A stretch of 64,000 bases of DNA from Ammoniphilus oxalaticus (GCF_003609605.1 NZ_MCHY01000006.1:248001-312000), one strand, 5' to 3'. Positions 8,083 through 16,687 are shown, counted from the stretch's first letter. Numbers and translations: made by a program. Notes: generated by a model from the letters alone, not told the origin.

Positions 8083-9375
8083 ATGAGTACAATAATGATC
8101 AATGCTACGCTCGTAACCGTCAACGAACAAGACGAAACATTGTTGCAAGGCGCGCTCGGATTTGAGCAAGGACGGATTACATATGTTGGACCAACGCCCA
8201 CAGATTTAAGCGACTATGATGAAGTGATCGATGGCAAAGGTCAGATTGTAATGCCCGGGTTAGTCAATACGCATGGACATGCGGCGATGTCGTTACTGCG
8301 CGGGTATGCCGACGATTTACCGTTGCAAGAATGGTTAGAAACGAAAATGTGGCCGTTGGAGGGTCAGTATACAGCGGAACATGTCAAATGGGGGACGTAT
8401 TTATCGTTAATCGAAATGTTGCGGACGGGAACGACCAGTTTTGTCGACATGTACGATCATATGGACCAAGTCGCTGAAGCCGTCGCTGAAAGCGGGTTGC
8501 GAGCGTCGTTATGCCGCGGTGTGATTGGTTTTCCGCCTGAAGCGCAGCAAGCGAAGTTAGCCGAAGCGCGTTCTTTTGCCCAAAATTGGCATCGGCAAGC
8601 AGAGGGGCGGATTACGACGATGATGGCGCCGCACTCGCCCTATACATGTACACCGGATTATATCCGCCAAATCGTTGCCGCAGCGCAAGAGTTGGACTTG
8701 CCGATGCACATTCATATGTCGGAAACGGCACGCGAAGTGGAGCAAAATGTGAAGGATTACGGATTGCGCCCACCTGCTCATTTAGCGGAATTGGGTGTTT
8801 TTGATCGCCCAACGCTCGTCGCTCACGCAGTCCATTTGAACGATGAGGAAATCGATTTGTTGGCTTCCCATAACGTCCATGTTTCCCACAATCCGATTAG
8901 CAATTTAAAGTTAGCGAGTGGTGTGGCCCGTTTGCCTGAAATGCTGGAGAAAGGGATCACTGTCTCATTAGGAACGGACAGTTCCGCAAGCAACAACAAC
9001 TTAAACTTGTTCGAAGAGATCAAAATGAGCGCGTTATTGCATAAAGGGGTCGAACAAAATCCTGTCGTTGTTCCCGCTCAGCAAGCATTGCGTTTGGCGA
9101 CCCGCGATGGGGCAAAAGCCATGTTTATCGGAGAACAAACGGGTTCATTGGAAGTTGGAAAAAAAGCGGATTTCATCGTGATTCGCGCTGATCGCGCCCA
9201 TTTTCATCCGTTCCACGACCCTGTCTCGCATTTGGTGTACGCCACCTCGGGCTATGATGTCCAAGATGTGTGGGTCGACGGTAAACAACTTGTTTCCAAT
9301 GGAAGCTTGTTGACGATTGATGAGGAGCGGGTGATTTCTGAAGCGAATCGGATGTTTGAGCAATTGCAACGTTAA
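8083..9375 (+). CDS. mtaD: 5-methylthioadenosine/S-adenosylhomocysteine deaminase
   Basis: 430 residues, amidohydrolase superfamily (ATZ/TRZ branch). The first metal pair is the HGH at residues 64-66, followed by MSLLRGYADDLPLQEWL, a typical MTA/SAH deaminase signature; further metal ligands are in PMHIHMSET and VAHAVHLND, and the catalytic Asp is in LGTDSSASNNN. The enzyme deaminates MTA or SAH to inosyl compounds in methyl-cycle salvage. The length matches the family. The start has GGAG 11 bases upstream. It lies 49 bases after the ligD polymerase gene and could be read with it; a strong terminator follows. Confidence 0.92.
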   Translation: MSTIMINATLVTVNEQDETLLQGALGFEQGRITYVGPTPTDLSDYDEVIDGKGQIVMPGLVNTHGHAAMSLLRGYADDLPLQEWLETKMWPLEGQYTAEHVKWGTYLSLIEMLRTGTTSFVDMYDHMDQVAEAVAESGLRASLCRGVIGFPPEAQQAKLAEARSFAQNWHRQAEGRITTMMAPHSPYTCTPDYIRQIVAAAQELDLPMHIHMSETAREVEQNVKDYGLRPPAHLAELGVFDRPTLVAHAVHLNDEEIDLLASHNVHVSHNPISNLKLASGVARLPEMLEKGITVSLGTDSSASNNNLNLFEEIKMSALLHKGVEQNPVVVPAQQALRLATRDGAKAMFIGEQTGSLEVGKKADFIVIRADRAHFHPFHDPVSHLVYATSGYDVQDVWVDGKQLVSNGSLLTIDEERVISEANRMFEQLQR

Positions 9376-9384
9376 GTAAATAAA

Positions 9385-9412
9385 AAAAGAGCCTCTTTGA
9401 CGAGGCTCTTTT
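9385..9412 (+). terminator. Intrinsic terminator after mtaD
   Basis: An 11-bp perfect stem (9385-9395 with 9402-9412) with a 6-base loop. A-rich and T-rich flanks make it usable from both strands. Confidence 0.85.
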
Positions 9413-9507
9413 CCACGAGGTATAGGTAGGTGTGATTTTGGTTCAAACTGCATTCATTGACATCAATATGGGCGAATCGATCTGGTTAGGATGTCCCAGA
9501 TTTTAGA

Positions 9508-9687
9508 TTAATCTAATTTTATCCAAGAAGCGAAATCAGGTTGTCTGAACGAAGGTGTTGCGTCTTCTTGGAAACGATAGTCGGATGATAGTGATACCCA
9601 GGAAAGATGATGGTCATTCATCAATCGCTCCACGATTTCAGCTGGGATATCATCCAAGGAATGGAGGGCTGTTTCATGTTGGGCCAC
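9508..9687 (-). CDS. Small acidic protein of unknown function (59 aa)
   Basis: A GTG start at 9687 is preceded by GGGGAGGTG at a good distance (5 bases), which is the main reason to believe the gene. The product is acidic, with no membrane segment or Cys, and I do not recognise it. It lies on the minus strand just before the ypmB-like gene, where B. subtilis has the unrelated-looking ypmA on the same strand as ypmB. Could be a small conserved Bacillales protein or a chance frame. Confidence 0.45.
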   Translation of the reverse strand: MAQHETALHSLDDIPAEIVERLMNDHHLSWVSLSSDYRFQEDATPSFRQPDFASWIKLD

Positions 9688-9811
9688 GCATTCACCTCCC
9701 CGTTGCGCGGTAGTACTATTATGACCTGCTGTGAGTGGAACATGAGTAGCAGTATTTTCTGCAAGTAACAACATCTACTAACCGCAAGTTGGCTTAAAGG
9801 AGAATAGATAA

Positions 9812-10294
9812 ATGAAAAAAACGTTGATTGGACTGGCGCTGGCCTTGCTGTTAGTCGGGGTGGTCGGAGGACAACTAAGTTATTCAGCGCTGAAACAACA
9901 ACACGTTTGGCGGGAACTTGGCGAAACGTCCGCCGCTGAACAGACCGATTTGGCGGAAACCGCCGACGTGACGCTGTATCATGGCGAGCGACGCTACATT
10001 GTGGTCCAAGGAGTCACGCAACAAGGTGAGCAAAAGATCGTTTGGTTTCGCGAAGATGGGATGCTGGAACACGTGGAACGGATGGCGGACTTAATTCCAG
10101 CGGAACAAATCGAGCGCGCGCTTATGCGAGAAGAGGCGGAGCTGACGCGTCTTCGTTTACAAGCAGGGCTGGAGGAGCGAAAACCGATTTGGGAAGCGAT
10201 CTACCTTGATGCGCAGGGGAAATATCATTACGCGTATTTCGACATGAAAACTGGACAATTACTGCGCGCATTTAGTCTCAAACAAGTTAGATAA
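9812..10294 (+). CDS. ypmB: YpmB-like membrane-anchored PepSY-type protein
   Basis: 160 residues: one N-terminal membrane helix (residues 5-22), then an extracytoplasmic region with two small alpha/beta units resembling the DUF5590/PepSY arrangement of YpmB (YHGERRYIVVQGV, IWEAIYLDAQGKYHYAYFDMKTGQLL). YpmB has no established function. Position supports the name: in B. subtilis it lies between dinG and dnaD. Here aspB and asnS, which normally follow, are absent. AAAGGAG lies upstream of the ATG. Confidence 0.8.
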   Translation: MKKTLIGLALALLLVGVVGGQLSYSALKQQHVWRELGETSAAEQTDLAETADVTLYHGERRYIVVQGVTQQGEQKIVWFREDGMLEHVERMADLIPAEQIERALMREEAELTRLRLQAGLEERKPIWEAIYLDAQGKYHYAYFDMKTGQLLRAFSLKQVR

Positions 10295-10330
10295 TAACCT
10301 TTCTTCGATATGAAAGGTTATTTTTTATTT
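10293..10330 (+). terminator. Intrinsic terminator after ypmB
   Basis: An 11-base arm at 10293-10303 pairs with 10312-10322, followed by a T-rich run. It overlaps the ypmB stop codon. Confidence 0.9.
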
Positions 10331-10473
10331 TCATAAACAAAGCAAGACAATTTAAAGCGCGTAGGGAAAAGTTTCTTGCGCCCGTAACGTATAATCTTGT
10401 GTTATACTGATAAAGAAACTTTTGTATTCGAAAAAAATAAAGAACAAGAGGCGCATAGAAAGGGGGCGACAGC

Positions 10474-10992
10474 ATGAAAATTCGTGCGATGCCCATGATG
10501 TTATCGTTAGCATTAACCTTAGGAATTTTATTTGGCGGATGGAACACTTATCAACATTTCTATGTCCAGCAACCGATTCGAGCGTTTATTGCGGAAAAGC
10601 AACAGGTGGAACTGAGCAACATTCATTTTTATCACGATCAGGTGAAAGCCGAACTTAATTTCACAGACCCGAACACCTTTGCCGCAGATTATAAGGATAT
10701 TAAAGATTTCATCTCTGACCAGACTGGAAAAAAAGTTGTGCTGCAGCTGCCAGTCGTCGATGAACAGATGAAAGATCTTTGGGAGGAAGAATACTTTTCA
10801 ATTGCAGAGGCGATGAAAAAGCAAGAATATTCTGAAATCCCCAAAATAATGGAAAAAATAAAAATGGAACGACACATTGAGAAAACCGTTTCCCGTATGG
10901 ACGAGGAGAACGTTTATGTGTTTTTGCAAAAAGGTTCGAACCATCTTTATGCTGTCCTTCCCTTTAAGGAAGAGGTGAAACCCATTGAGTAA
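10474..10992 (+). CDS. Membrane-anchored protein encoded with the FtsH-like protease
   Basis: 172 residues: a single N-terminal membrane helix (about 8-24), then about 145 residues predicted outside the membrane, with no Cys and many charged helices. No family recognised. Its end overlaps the FtsH-like gene start by 8 bases, so the two are translationally coupled. The next protein lacks the extracytoplasmic domain that FtsH normally has; I infer that this protein may supply it or act as an adaptor like HflK/C or YccA. The start has AAAGGGGGCG upstream. Confidence 0.75.
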   Translation: MKIRAMPMMLSLALTLGILFGGWNTYQHFYVQQPIRAFIAEKQQVELSNIHFYHDQVKAELNFTDPNTFAADYKDIKDFISDQTGKKVVLQLPVVDEQMKDLWEEEYFSIAEAMKKQEYSEIPKIMEKIKMERHIEKTVSRMDEENVYVFLQKGSNHLYAVLPFKEEVKPIE

Positions 10993-12481
10993 AGAAATCG
11001 TCTTTGGCATGATTCCTGGATTGTTCATCTTTCTAGCCTTCATTGGCGTTAATATTGCTCCGTTAATTATCGGGGCGCTATTGGTCAGCTTGTTGTTTTT
11101 CTTTATTTCGCGACAATCTGGGGCGATGGCGATGGGACAAGGGGCAAAAATAAAAAATGCCGTCCCAAAAACTGATTTTCGTTTTGAGGATATAGGCGGG
11201 CAGGAGCGCGCGAAAGGCGAATTAAAAGAGGCGCTTGATTTTTTAATTCATAAAGACGAAACAGCCCACTATGGGATTCGACCGCTCAAAGGGATTCTGT
11301 TGACTGGACCGCCAGGGACAGGGAAAACATTGATGGCAAAAGCGGCCGCAAATTACACAAATTCCGCGTTCGTCGCGGCTAGCGGCTCGCAGTTCGTGGA
11401 GATGTACGTTGGGGTTGGAGCCCAGCGTATTCGTGAGCTTTTTAAAGAGGTAAAAACATTAGCTGAGAAAAACAATCAAGACAGCGGAATAGTGTTTATC
11501 GATGAGATTGATGTGTTAGGCGGAAAGCGGGAAGGTAGTCAGCACCGCGAGTATGACCAAACATTGAATCAATTGTTAACTGAAATGGACGGGATGTCCA
11601 CGAGCGAAAAGCCGCGTATTTTAATTATGGCGGCGACGAACCGTATGGATATGTTAGACGATGCATTACTTCGTCCCGGTCGGTTTGACCGAAAAATATC
11701 CGTGGATTTGCCTGACAAAAAGGCGCGAAAGCAAATCTTGCTGATTCATACGCAAAATAAACCGCTTGCCGAAGAGGTCGATATCGACCGCGTCGCGCAG
11801 GAAACGTATGGATTTTCAGGAGCGCAAATTGAAAGCGTCACGAACGAAGCGGCCATTTACGCTTTCCGTGAAGAAGCGAAAGAAATCACGCCTGACCATT
11901 TTTCATTAGCGATTGACAAAGTGATGATGGGTGAGAAAACGGACCGTGAAACGAATGCCCAGGAACGTGAACGCGTCGCGATCCACGAACTTGGTCACGC
12001 GCTTGTTTCGGAGGAAGTCAATCCGAATTCTGTTTCGCAAGTGACGGTTAGCCCGCGCGGACAAGCGCTTGGCTACGTCCGCCAAAATCCGCAGGAAGAT
12101 CGTTACCTGCATACGAAAGATCATTTAGAAAAGCAGATCATGATCTGCTTAGGCGGGGCTGTCGCGGAGGAAATCAAGTACGGCCACCGCAGCACCGGAT
12201 CCAAAAGCGACTTTGATCAGGCGTTGCGTCTCGTTCATGCGATCATCGATAGCGGCATGTCCTCGCTCGGCATCGTCAGCCTTGAGATGCTGCAGAAAGA
12301 GATGATCCAAGAGGAAACGACGCAAATCCTCAATGGGTTGTTAGAGAAGACACGCATGATCCTAGACGAAAAACGTGACCTAATGGAAGAAGGCGCAAAA
12401 ATATTAGTCAAAGAAGAAGTGCTCAGCGGCGACTTCTTCCGTGAATTTGTTGGTGAAGAAGCGCGAAAAGAAGTGAGTTAA
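10985..12481 (+). CDS. FtsH-like AAA+ zinc metalloprotease with minimal extracytoplasmic loop
   Basis: 498 residues against about 640 for typical FtsH. Two membrane helices (about 5-22 and 27-43) are joined by only a few residues, so the usual ~70-residue external domain is missing. The AAA module is complete: Walker A GPPGTGKT (108-115), Walker B VFIDEID, and second region of homology with RPGRFDR. The protease domain has the zinc motif HELGH (334-338) and the third ligand Asp in SDFDQA. The C-terminus is short and lacks the long tail of FtsH. Start is TTG 10985 with AAGGAAGAGGTG upstream. It is a paralogue rather than the main ftsH, which normally lies beside hprT. Role inferred: membrane protein quality control, possibly in stress or sporulation. 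Confidence 0.88.
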   Translation: MSKEIVFGMIPGLFIFLAFIGVNIAPLIIGALLVSLLFFFISRQSGAMAMGQGAKIKNAVPKTDFRFEDIGGQERAKGELKEALDFLIHKDETAHYGIRPLKGILLTGPPGTGKTLMAKAAANYTNSAFVAASGSQFVEMYVGVGAQRIRELFKEVKTLAEKNNQDSGIVFIDEIDVLGGKREGSQHREYDQTLNQLLTEMDGMSTSEKPRILIMAATNRMDMLDDALLRPGRFDRKISVDLPDKKARKQILLIHTQNKPLAEEVDIDRVAQETYGFSGAQIESVTNEAAIYAFREEAKEITPDHFSLAIDKVMMGEKTDRETNAQERERVAIHELGHALVSEEVNPNSVSQVTVSPRGQALGYVRQNPQEDRYLHTKDHLEKQIMICLGGAVAEEIKYGHRSTGSKSDFDQALRLVHAIIDSGMSSLGIVSLEMLQKEMIQEETTQILNGLLEKTRMILDEKRDLMEEGAKILVKEEVLSGDFFREFVGEEARKEVS

Positions 12482-12487
12482 TGGCAG

Positions 12488-12515
12488 ACCTCAGCTCTAG
12501 TGAGCTGGGGTTTTT
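12488..12515 (+). terminator. Intrinsic terminator after the FtsH-like gene
   Basis: A 10-bp stem (12488-12497 with 12502-12511, one G-T pair), 4-base loop, then five T. Confidence 0.9.
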
Positions 12516-12577
12516 GTGTTGTTGTCACGCGGGCGAGGACAGGGAGAAGGCTGGTGGACTCGGGTGGTCGGAGCGCG

Positions 12578-12823
12578 ATTTAACAGGAGAAAGTCCGCTT
12601 AAATTTGTGAAATCCGAAAATTTGCTGTCCTTTCGTTGTTCGCTCAAGCATTTAACAGGAGAAAGTCCGCTTAAATTTGTGAAATCCGAAAATTTGCTGT
12701 CCTTTCGTTGTTCGCTCAAGCATTTAACAGGAGAAAGTCCGCTTAAATTTGTGAAATCCGAAAACCTGCTGTCCTTCCGTTGTTCGCTCAAGCATTTAGC
12801 AGGAGAAAGTCCGCTTAAATTTG
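12578..12823. repeat. 72-bp tandem repeat, three full copies and a partial fourth
   Basis: Copies start at 12578, 12650, 12722 and 12794; the first two are almost identical and the last diverges after about 30 bases. The period is a multiple of three, so both strands stay open (24-residue repeats), but no ribosome binding site or family supports translation. There are no unique spacers, so it is not CRISPR. Confidence 0.9.
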
Positions 12824-12933
12824 TAATTCTTCATATAACGCGCGCTCTTGGCCCGACTCCCAACGTCAGATCACTATGCGGATAAGCGGGGTAGATTTGG
12901 CGCACCCTAAAAAATAAGAAAAAGGAGGGTTTT

Positions 12934-13077
12934 ATGATGAAAAAATCAAAAAAGAGGACGAGTTTGAATGTTGAAGAGCGTGATGAACGACTGACAGAGC
13001 AACCGAAAGCAGCAATTGAATCGGCGGCGGGCTATGGCGATAAAAAATTAGACGGTCCAAATCGACCATCTACGTAA
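12934..13077 (+). CDS. Small hydrophilic protein (47 aa), function unknown
   Basis: A short frame directly after an excellent AAAGGAGGG (12921-12929). It begins with a Lys-rich stretch, then VEERDERLTEQP, an Ala/Gly-rich middle and ends GPNRPST. It is hydrophilic, without Cys or membrane segment. It has the look of the many small Bacillales proteins made during sporulation, but I cannot assign a family. A second ATG at 12937 is also possible. Confidence 0.6.
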   Translation: MMKKSKKRTSLNVEERDERLTEQPKAAIESAAGYGDKKLDGPNRPST

Positions 13078-13217
13078 AGCGATGAAAAAGATAGGTGTGT
13101 TGAGCAAATTAGAGGTTACGGGAAAGGGAATTCAGGTTGCTATTCATCGCGCATCAATCTCCTTAATCTCTCCGATTAAAAGGAACAACAAAAATAGGAG
13201 TAGGGGAGGTTGTTAAT

Positions 13218-13829
13218 ATGGAATATAACGAATATTGGGATGAGATTGGTAAAACAAGAGAGAAACTTATTTCATTGTTAGTTAACTATTGGAAGGACTT
13301 TTCCAGTTTCTCCGATTGGCAATTTTGGTTCGTTGCGTTTAGTTTATTGGCGCCGCTCGTTGTTCTGTACTTTGTGGTCGATCGAACACGTATTTTTGAA
13401 ATTTTCTTTTTCGGTTTTACTACGCATATGTTGTGGGCTTATTCAAATATCATGTTTGAAAAAGTTGGACTCATCGTTCGTCATTATTTTTTGATCCCGT
13501 TTTTACCGGCTTCGATTAATATAACCGCCTCTTTGCTGCCTGTTAGTTATTTGCTACTGTATCAGCGCTGTACGGATCGTCAAAAAAACTTTTACTGGCG
13601 CGCAGTTGTATTGGCTGCTGTCATCATCTTCGGGTTCGTGCCGCTTCAACAGGCAATGGGCTTCATTGAGACCAAGCAATGGATGAACCTTGGAATTCTC
13701 TTTTTTCTGGACCTCCTGGTTGTCTACCTTGCCTATTGGTTCACGAAATATTTGGTCCGTCTAAACAATCAAGAAAAACGAAAAGAGCTTGAAATAAACC
13801 TCAATTTTTCAAAGAAAAAAGCGCGTTAA
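13218..13829 (+). CDS. CBO0543-like multi-pass membrane protein, paralogue of 33288-33893
   Basis: 203 residues with about five membrane helices, beginning MEYNEYW. It contains DRTRIFEIFFFGFTTHMLW and a PVSYLLLYQ segment. A second copy at 33288-33893 shares the same start, the IFEIFFFG block, LLPxSYLLLYQ and a C-terminal KKAR/NKAR tail, so they are duplicates. The pattern resembles the CBO0543 family of clostridial and bacillar membrane proteins of unknown function; a more typical member lies at 27941-28513. Start supported by AGGGGAGG 9 bases upstream. Confidence 0.8.
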   Translation: MEYNEYWDEIGKTREKLISLLVNYWKDFSSFSDWQFWFVAFSLLAPLVVLYFVVDRTRIFEIFFFGFTTHMLWAYSNIMFEKVGLIVRHYFLIPFLPASINITASLLPVSYLLLYQRCTDRQKNFYWRAVVLAAVIIFGFVPLQQAMGFIETKQWMNLGILFFLDLLVVYLAYWFTKYLVRLNNQEKRKELEINLNFSKKKAR

Positions 13830-13904
13830 ATAGGGAGTGGGGACGCTCCGCTCGATTAAGCAAACACCTTTTTGTGAGATAAAATCAGTAGTTGATTCTA
13901 AAAA

Positions 13905-14324
13905 ATGACTATAAAACTGTCGCCCTATTTCGTGATGAACGGAAATGCGAAGGAAGCGATTGAATTTTACGAACAGGCATTGGGCGCAAAAGTTTTGTTC
14001 ATGGAACCGTTTAAAAACATGCCAGACAACCCGCAATATCCTCTACCGAAAGAAGCCGAAGGTCTCGTGGCGCGCGCGTTGGTTCGGATCAATTCCCAGG
14101 TCAAACCTCGAAAAGTGGCGATCAAGTAACGATCTATTTTAACGAAACAAGCTGACCAAGCCAGAGAAATTTTCACCTCACTGGAGCAAGGCGGCGAAGT
14201 CAAAGTGCCATTGCAGGAAACACATATCAGCCCTGCCTATGGAATTGTAAAAGACAAATTCGGTGTTACCTTTCAATTTTTACCGATTCGCGGTGATCAG
14301 TTTAGATCGCCAAGCAAAACGTGA
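13905..14324 (+). pseudogene. Broken PhnB/VOC-family (glyoxalase-like) gene
   Basis: The first 60 or so residues (LSPYFVMNGNAKEAIEFYEQALGA) and the last 60 ([33 protein letters not shown]) match the intact VOC protein at 54276-54704, but they are in different frames. About 25-30 central residues are missing near 14100 and there is a further frame change near 14150. There is no good ribosome binding site. The reading is a decayed paralogue. Confidence 0.85.
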
Positions 14325-14358
14325 GTAAGTCATCAGAATAAGGCAATCCATACGTAAG

Positions 14359-14405
14359 AAGATCCTCTGCCCAACTTTTGAACAATGGAGAGGATCTTTT
14401 GTTTT
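14359..14405 (+). terminator. Hairpin terminator
   Basis: A 10-bp perfect stem (14359-14368 with 14389-14398) with a 20-base loop, followed by T-rich sequence. Confidence 0.75.
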
Positions 14406-14568
14406 TCAAAAAACAAGACAGGAGATTAACGGTGACAAACACGTATCTTTCCGGTAAAATTGGCTTGCCAAATCCTTTTGGCAAAGGATTTTAGAGGCTT
14501 GTAAAAGACTTTTGATAGAATAAAAATGAATCTCTGATTAAGCTAAAGGTGTCGGAAGGAGTGGCTTT

Positions 14569-15120
14569 ATGAATATTGCTAATCAATTAAAAAATTATCG
14601 GAATTCTGTTTCGATCTCTCAAGAGCAACTTGCGGAAGTCGTCCACGTTTCGAGACAAACGATTTCAAATTGGGAGACTGGAAAAAGCTATCCTGATTTA
14701 CAAAGTCTTTTAATACTTAGCGAATATTTTAAAGTTTCCTTAGACGATTTAGTTAAAGGGGATGTGCTAATGATGAAAAGAAACGCAAATATTCAGAGGT
14801 TAAATCGATTGTCATTTTTCATGCTCGGATCGTTTATATTCATGGTTCTGTCAATTGTGTTGTACAAGTATTGGGGACCAATGGCGCTCATGATCCCTCT
14901 CCTGTTTTATGCGTTCATGATGTACGCGGCATTTTCAATTGAGAAAATAAAAAAGGTCGAAGACATTCAAACATATCGGCAAATCTTAGATTATATGAAA
15001 AAACGGGAAGTGCAAAAAGACTTTAATAAAAAGAAATTAGTTTTGGAGAAAGTCCTCTTTACCATCGGTAGCGCGGTCATCACATTTTTCCTCGTTTACG
15101 CCGTGTTGACGTTTCTATAA
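14569..15120 (+). CDS. XRE-family regulator fused to membrane helices
   Basis: 183 residues. Residues 5-58 form a lambda-repressor-type HTH (ISQEQLAEVVHVSRQTISNWE). After a short linker there are three membrane helices (about 82-101, 105-122, 160-182). Proteins of this design are membrane-tethered repressors, often sensing the state of a neighbouring membrane protein. The neighbours downstream are two small membrane proteins. GGAAGGAG precedes the ATG. Confidence 0.88.
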   Translation: MNIANQLKNYRNSVSISQEQLAEVVHVSRQTISNWETGKSYPDLQSLLILSEYFKVSLDDLVKGDVLMMKRNANIQRLNRLSFFMLGSFIFMVLSIVLYKYWGPMALMIPLLFYAFMMYAAFSIEKIKKVEDIQTYRQILDYMKKREVQKDFNKKKLVLEKVLFTIGSAVITFFLVYAVLTFL

Positions 15121-15140
15121 GAAGCTATACAATTGGAGTT

Positions 15141-15242
15141 ATGAATTGGAAAGAAAAAACAGCCGCGGTGATTGGAATCGCGCTTTTAATTGTACTGGTT
15201 ATCGTTATGAATCGGGTGGGAGTTGATCGTTATTTTATTTAG
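15141..15242 (+). CDS. Possible small membrane peptide (33 aa)
   Basis: One hydrophobic helix (residues 8-23) flanked by charged ends, starting at ATG 15141 with GGAG only two bases upstream. Its end overlaps the start of the next gene, which would fit coupled translation. It is short, and the spacing is poor. Confidence 0.3.
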   Translation: MNWKEKTAAVIGIALLIVLVIVMNRVGVDRYFI

Positions 15243-15699
15243 GAAGATAATTACCGCTTCAATTGCGGGTTCTTTATTCGCGATTTTGCTAGGAATCATC
15301 CGACCAAGTCCATTTGGAGAACCGATCACCTCCCTGTCAAATTACTTGTTTTCTGTTGTCTCCATTACGCTAATCTATCTAATGTATAGTTTCCCTGTTA
15401 TATTCATTTATGGAACGCTTACTTCTATCATAAGCGACAAACTAGGAGCGGTTGTTTCCACAAAGTTAGAAAACGATCGCTATGAACACATAATTTCAGG
15501 TGTTTTCCACCTTCTATTCGGTCTTGTCCTCCTCTATGTAAGTTTAGGCGCTTCTATCTTGTTTTTTATTACCGATCGCATTTTACTAAAGAACAAGAAC
15601 AACTATAGGCTTTCACATGCAATGAAAAGCTTGGCCATTCCAATAACAGTTTGGCTCATTTGCATGGGGATTGTTTACATAGAAAATATATTCTTTTAA
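15223..15699 (+). CDS. Four-helix membrane protein of unknown function
   Basis: 158 residues with about four hydrophobic segments (8-24, 42-66, 96-122, 138-156). It starts with TTG 15223; GGGTGGGAG lies immediately upstream, and no better start exists before residue 49. No family recognised. It is probably in one unit with the XRE-type regulator 100 bases upstream. Confidence 0.6.
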   Translation: MIVILFRKIITASIAGSLFAILLGIIRPSPFGEPITSLSNYLFSVVSITLIYLMYSFPVIFIYGTLTSIISDKLGAVVSTKLENDRYEHIISGVFHLLFGLVLLYVSLGASILFFITDRILLKNKNNYRLSHAMKSLAIPITVWLICMGIVYIENIFF

Positions 15700-15857
15700 C
15701 AAGTTTGAACTGGAACGAATTCCGACTTATCCGCGTCTAGCAAGTAGGGGGTGTGGGATGAGCCGATTGCTGATGTTGTTTTTTCCGCTAGCTATCAATT
15801 TTTGGAGTAGAAAAAAAGAGGAGGTGATCGGCATTGATCCGTGGAGGTGGAGCGAAA

Positions 15858-16388
15858 ATGATAACCTCAACCAAACTATCTGTCGTTGCCTCAATCTTAA
15901 TTATTGTCTCTCTGATCGCTTATGTTTATGTTGAACATGCCCAGGTTGAAGAGACGTTTGCGATTCAGTATGGAGAGGATGAATTGCGCGTGTTGTTAGG
16001 CGAATCGGATCGATTTGGACTTGAAAAAGAGTCGTGGACAGATGCAGGGTATCTTGTTATTAACAAACCGAGCAACTATGCTTGGTATATTAAAGGAGTA
16101 GGGCAAAGTTTGAGTGGAAAGATATTAACAATCGCGTCTACCCATGACCGGACGGGCCAACAACTCTCCGCTTTTTCGTCGGATATCACGTCGTTAGACA
16201 GGCCAGTCGGGGACCTGGATTTTTATAGTTCGGTGGAGATGACGTTTCCTAAAAAAGGGGTCTGGTCGCTTGACGTTTTCGTCGATGATCGATCACTGGG
16301 TACGATCAAAGTGAACGCGCGGGACCATATTAAAGACCGTTCTCGACATTATCATGACTTGCGGCGCGAATTAAGGTATGGAAAATAG
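15858..16388 (+). CDS. Membrane-anchored extracytoplasmic protein of unknown function
   Basis: 176 residues: one N-terminal membrane helix (residues 6-24) then a mainly beta domain with an Ig-like ending (MTFPKKGVWSLDVFVDDRSLGTIKV). ATG 15858 is chosen because GGAGGTGG lies 7 bases upstream; an earlier TTG at 15834 would place this site inside the gene. Some Bacillus lipoproteins have a similar beta domain, but there is no Cys here for a lipid anchor. Confidence 0.7.
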   Translation: MITSTKLSVVASILIIVSLIAYVYVEHAQVEETFAIQYGEDELRVLLGESDRFGLEKESWTDAGYLVINKPSNYAWYIKGVGQSLSGKILTIASTHDRTGQQLSAFSSDITSLDRPVGDLDFYSSVEMTFPKKGVWSLDVFVDDRSLGTIKVNARDHIKDRSRHYHDLRRELRYGK

Positions 16389-16461
16389 TCTCTTAGGGGA
16401 AGGGTTCGCCCCCCGTTACTGATAAAAGTCATGATCTAGTAAACAGGATCTGGAGGAGATG

Positions 16462-16617
16462 ATGGATATAAAAGTGAAAACCTTTATTGGTTGGACCGAA
16501 AAGTCATTGGATAAAAAGATGAACGCATTTTTGAGTGAATTAAACGGTGAAATCGTGGATATTAAGTTTTCTACGCCTGTCTTTTTCTTTAGCGCGATGC
16601 TAATATACAAAGAATAA
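16462..16617 (+). CDS. Cse60-like small sporulation protein (51 aa)
   Basis: Begins MDIKVKTFIG and ends FFFSAMLIYKE, with NAFLSELNGE and VDIKFSTP between. This is the layout I recall for Cse60, a 60-residue B. subtilis protein under the mother-cell factor sigma-E. GGAGG at 16452-16456 is 5 bases upstream of ATG 16462; the preceding ATG 16459 touches the binding site. Function of the family is not known. The gene is short and homology is judged by eye. Confidence 0.65.
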   Translation: MDIKVKTFIGWTEKSLDKKMNAFLSELNGEIVDIKFSTPVFFFSAMLIYKE

Positions 16618-16687
16618 GGAATTACTTTTGGCTGGTTATTTGCCGTTTTTTATTCGCTTAAATCAATGTTTTAAAAGGGAGACAGGC

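Noticed and set aside
12578-12823. CRISPR array
   Set aside because: Repeats are directly adjacent with no unique spacers, the unit is too long, and there are no cas genes.
12481-12885. 134-residue frame (and an 88-residue minus frame) made of 24-residue repeats
   Set aside because: Open only because the DNA repeat has a 72-base period. No ribosome binding site, and it starts inside the stop region and terminator of the FtsH-like gene.
15758-15934. Short frame starting MSRLLMLFFPLAINFW with a GGGGGTG upstream
   Set aside because: It overlaps the following membrane-anchored protein by about 75 bases in another frame and ends in a Cys-rich chance sequence.
16416-16610. 64-residue minus-strand frame
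   Set aside because: Opposite the Cse60-like gene, which has a better start signal and family resemblance.
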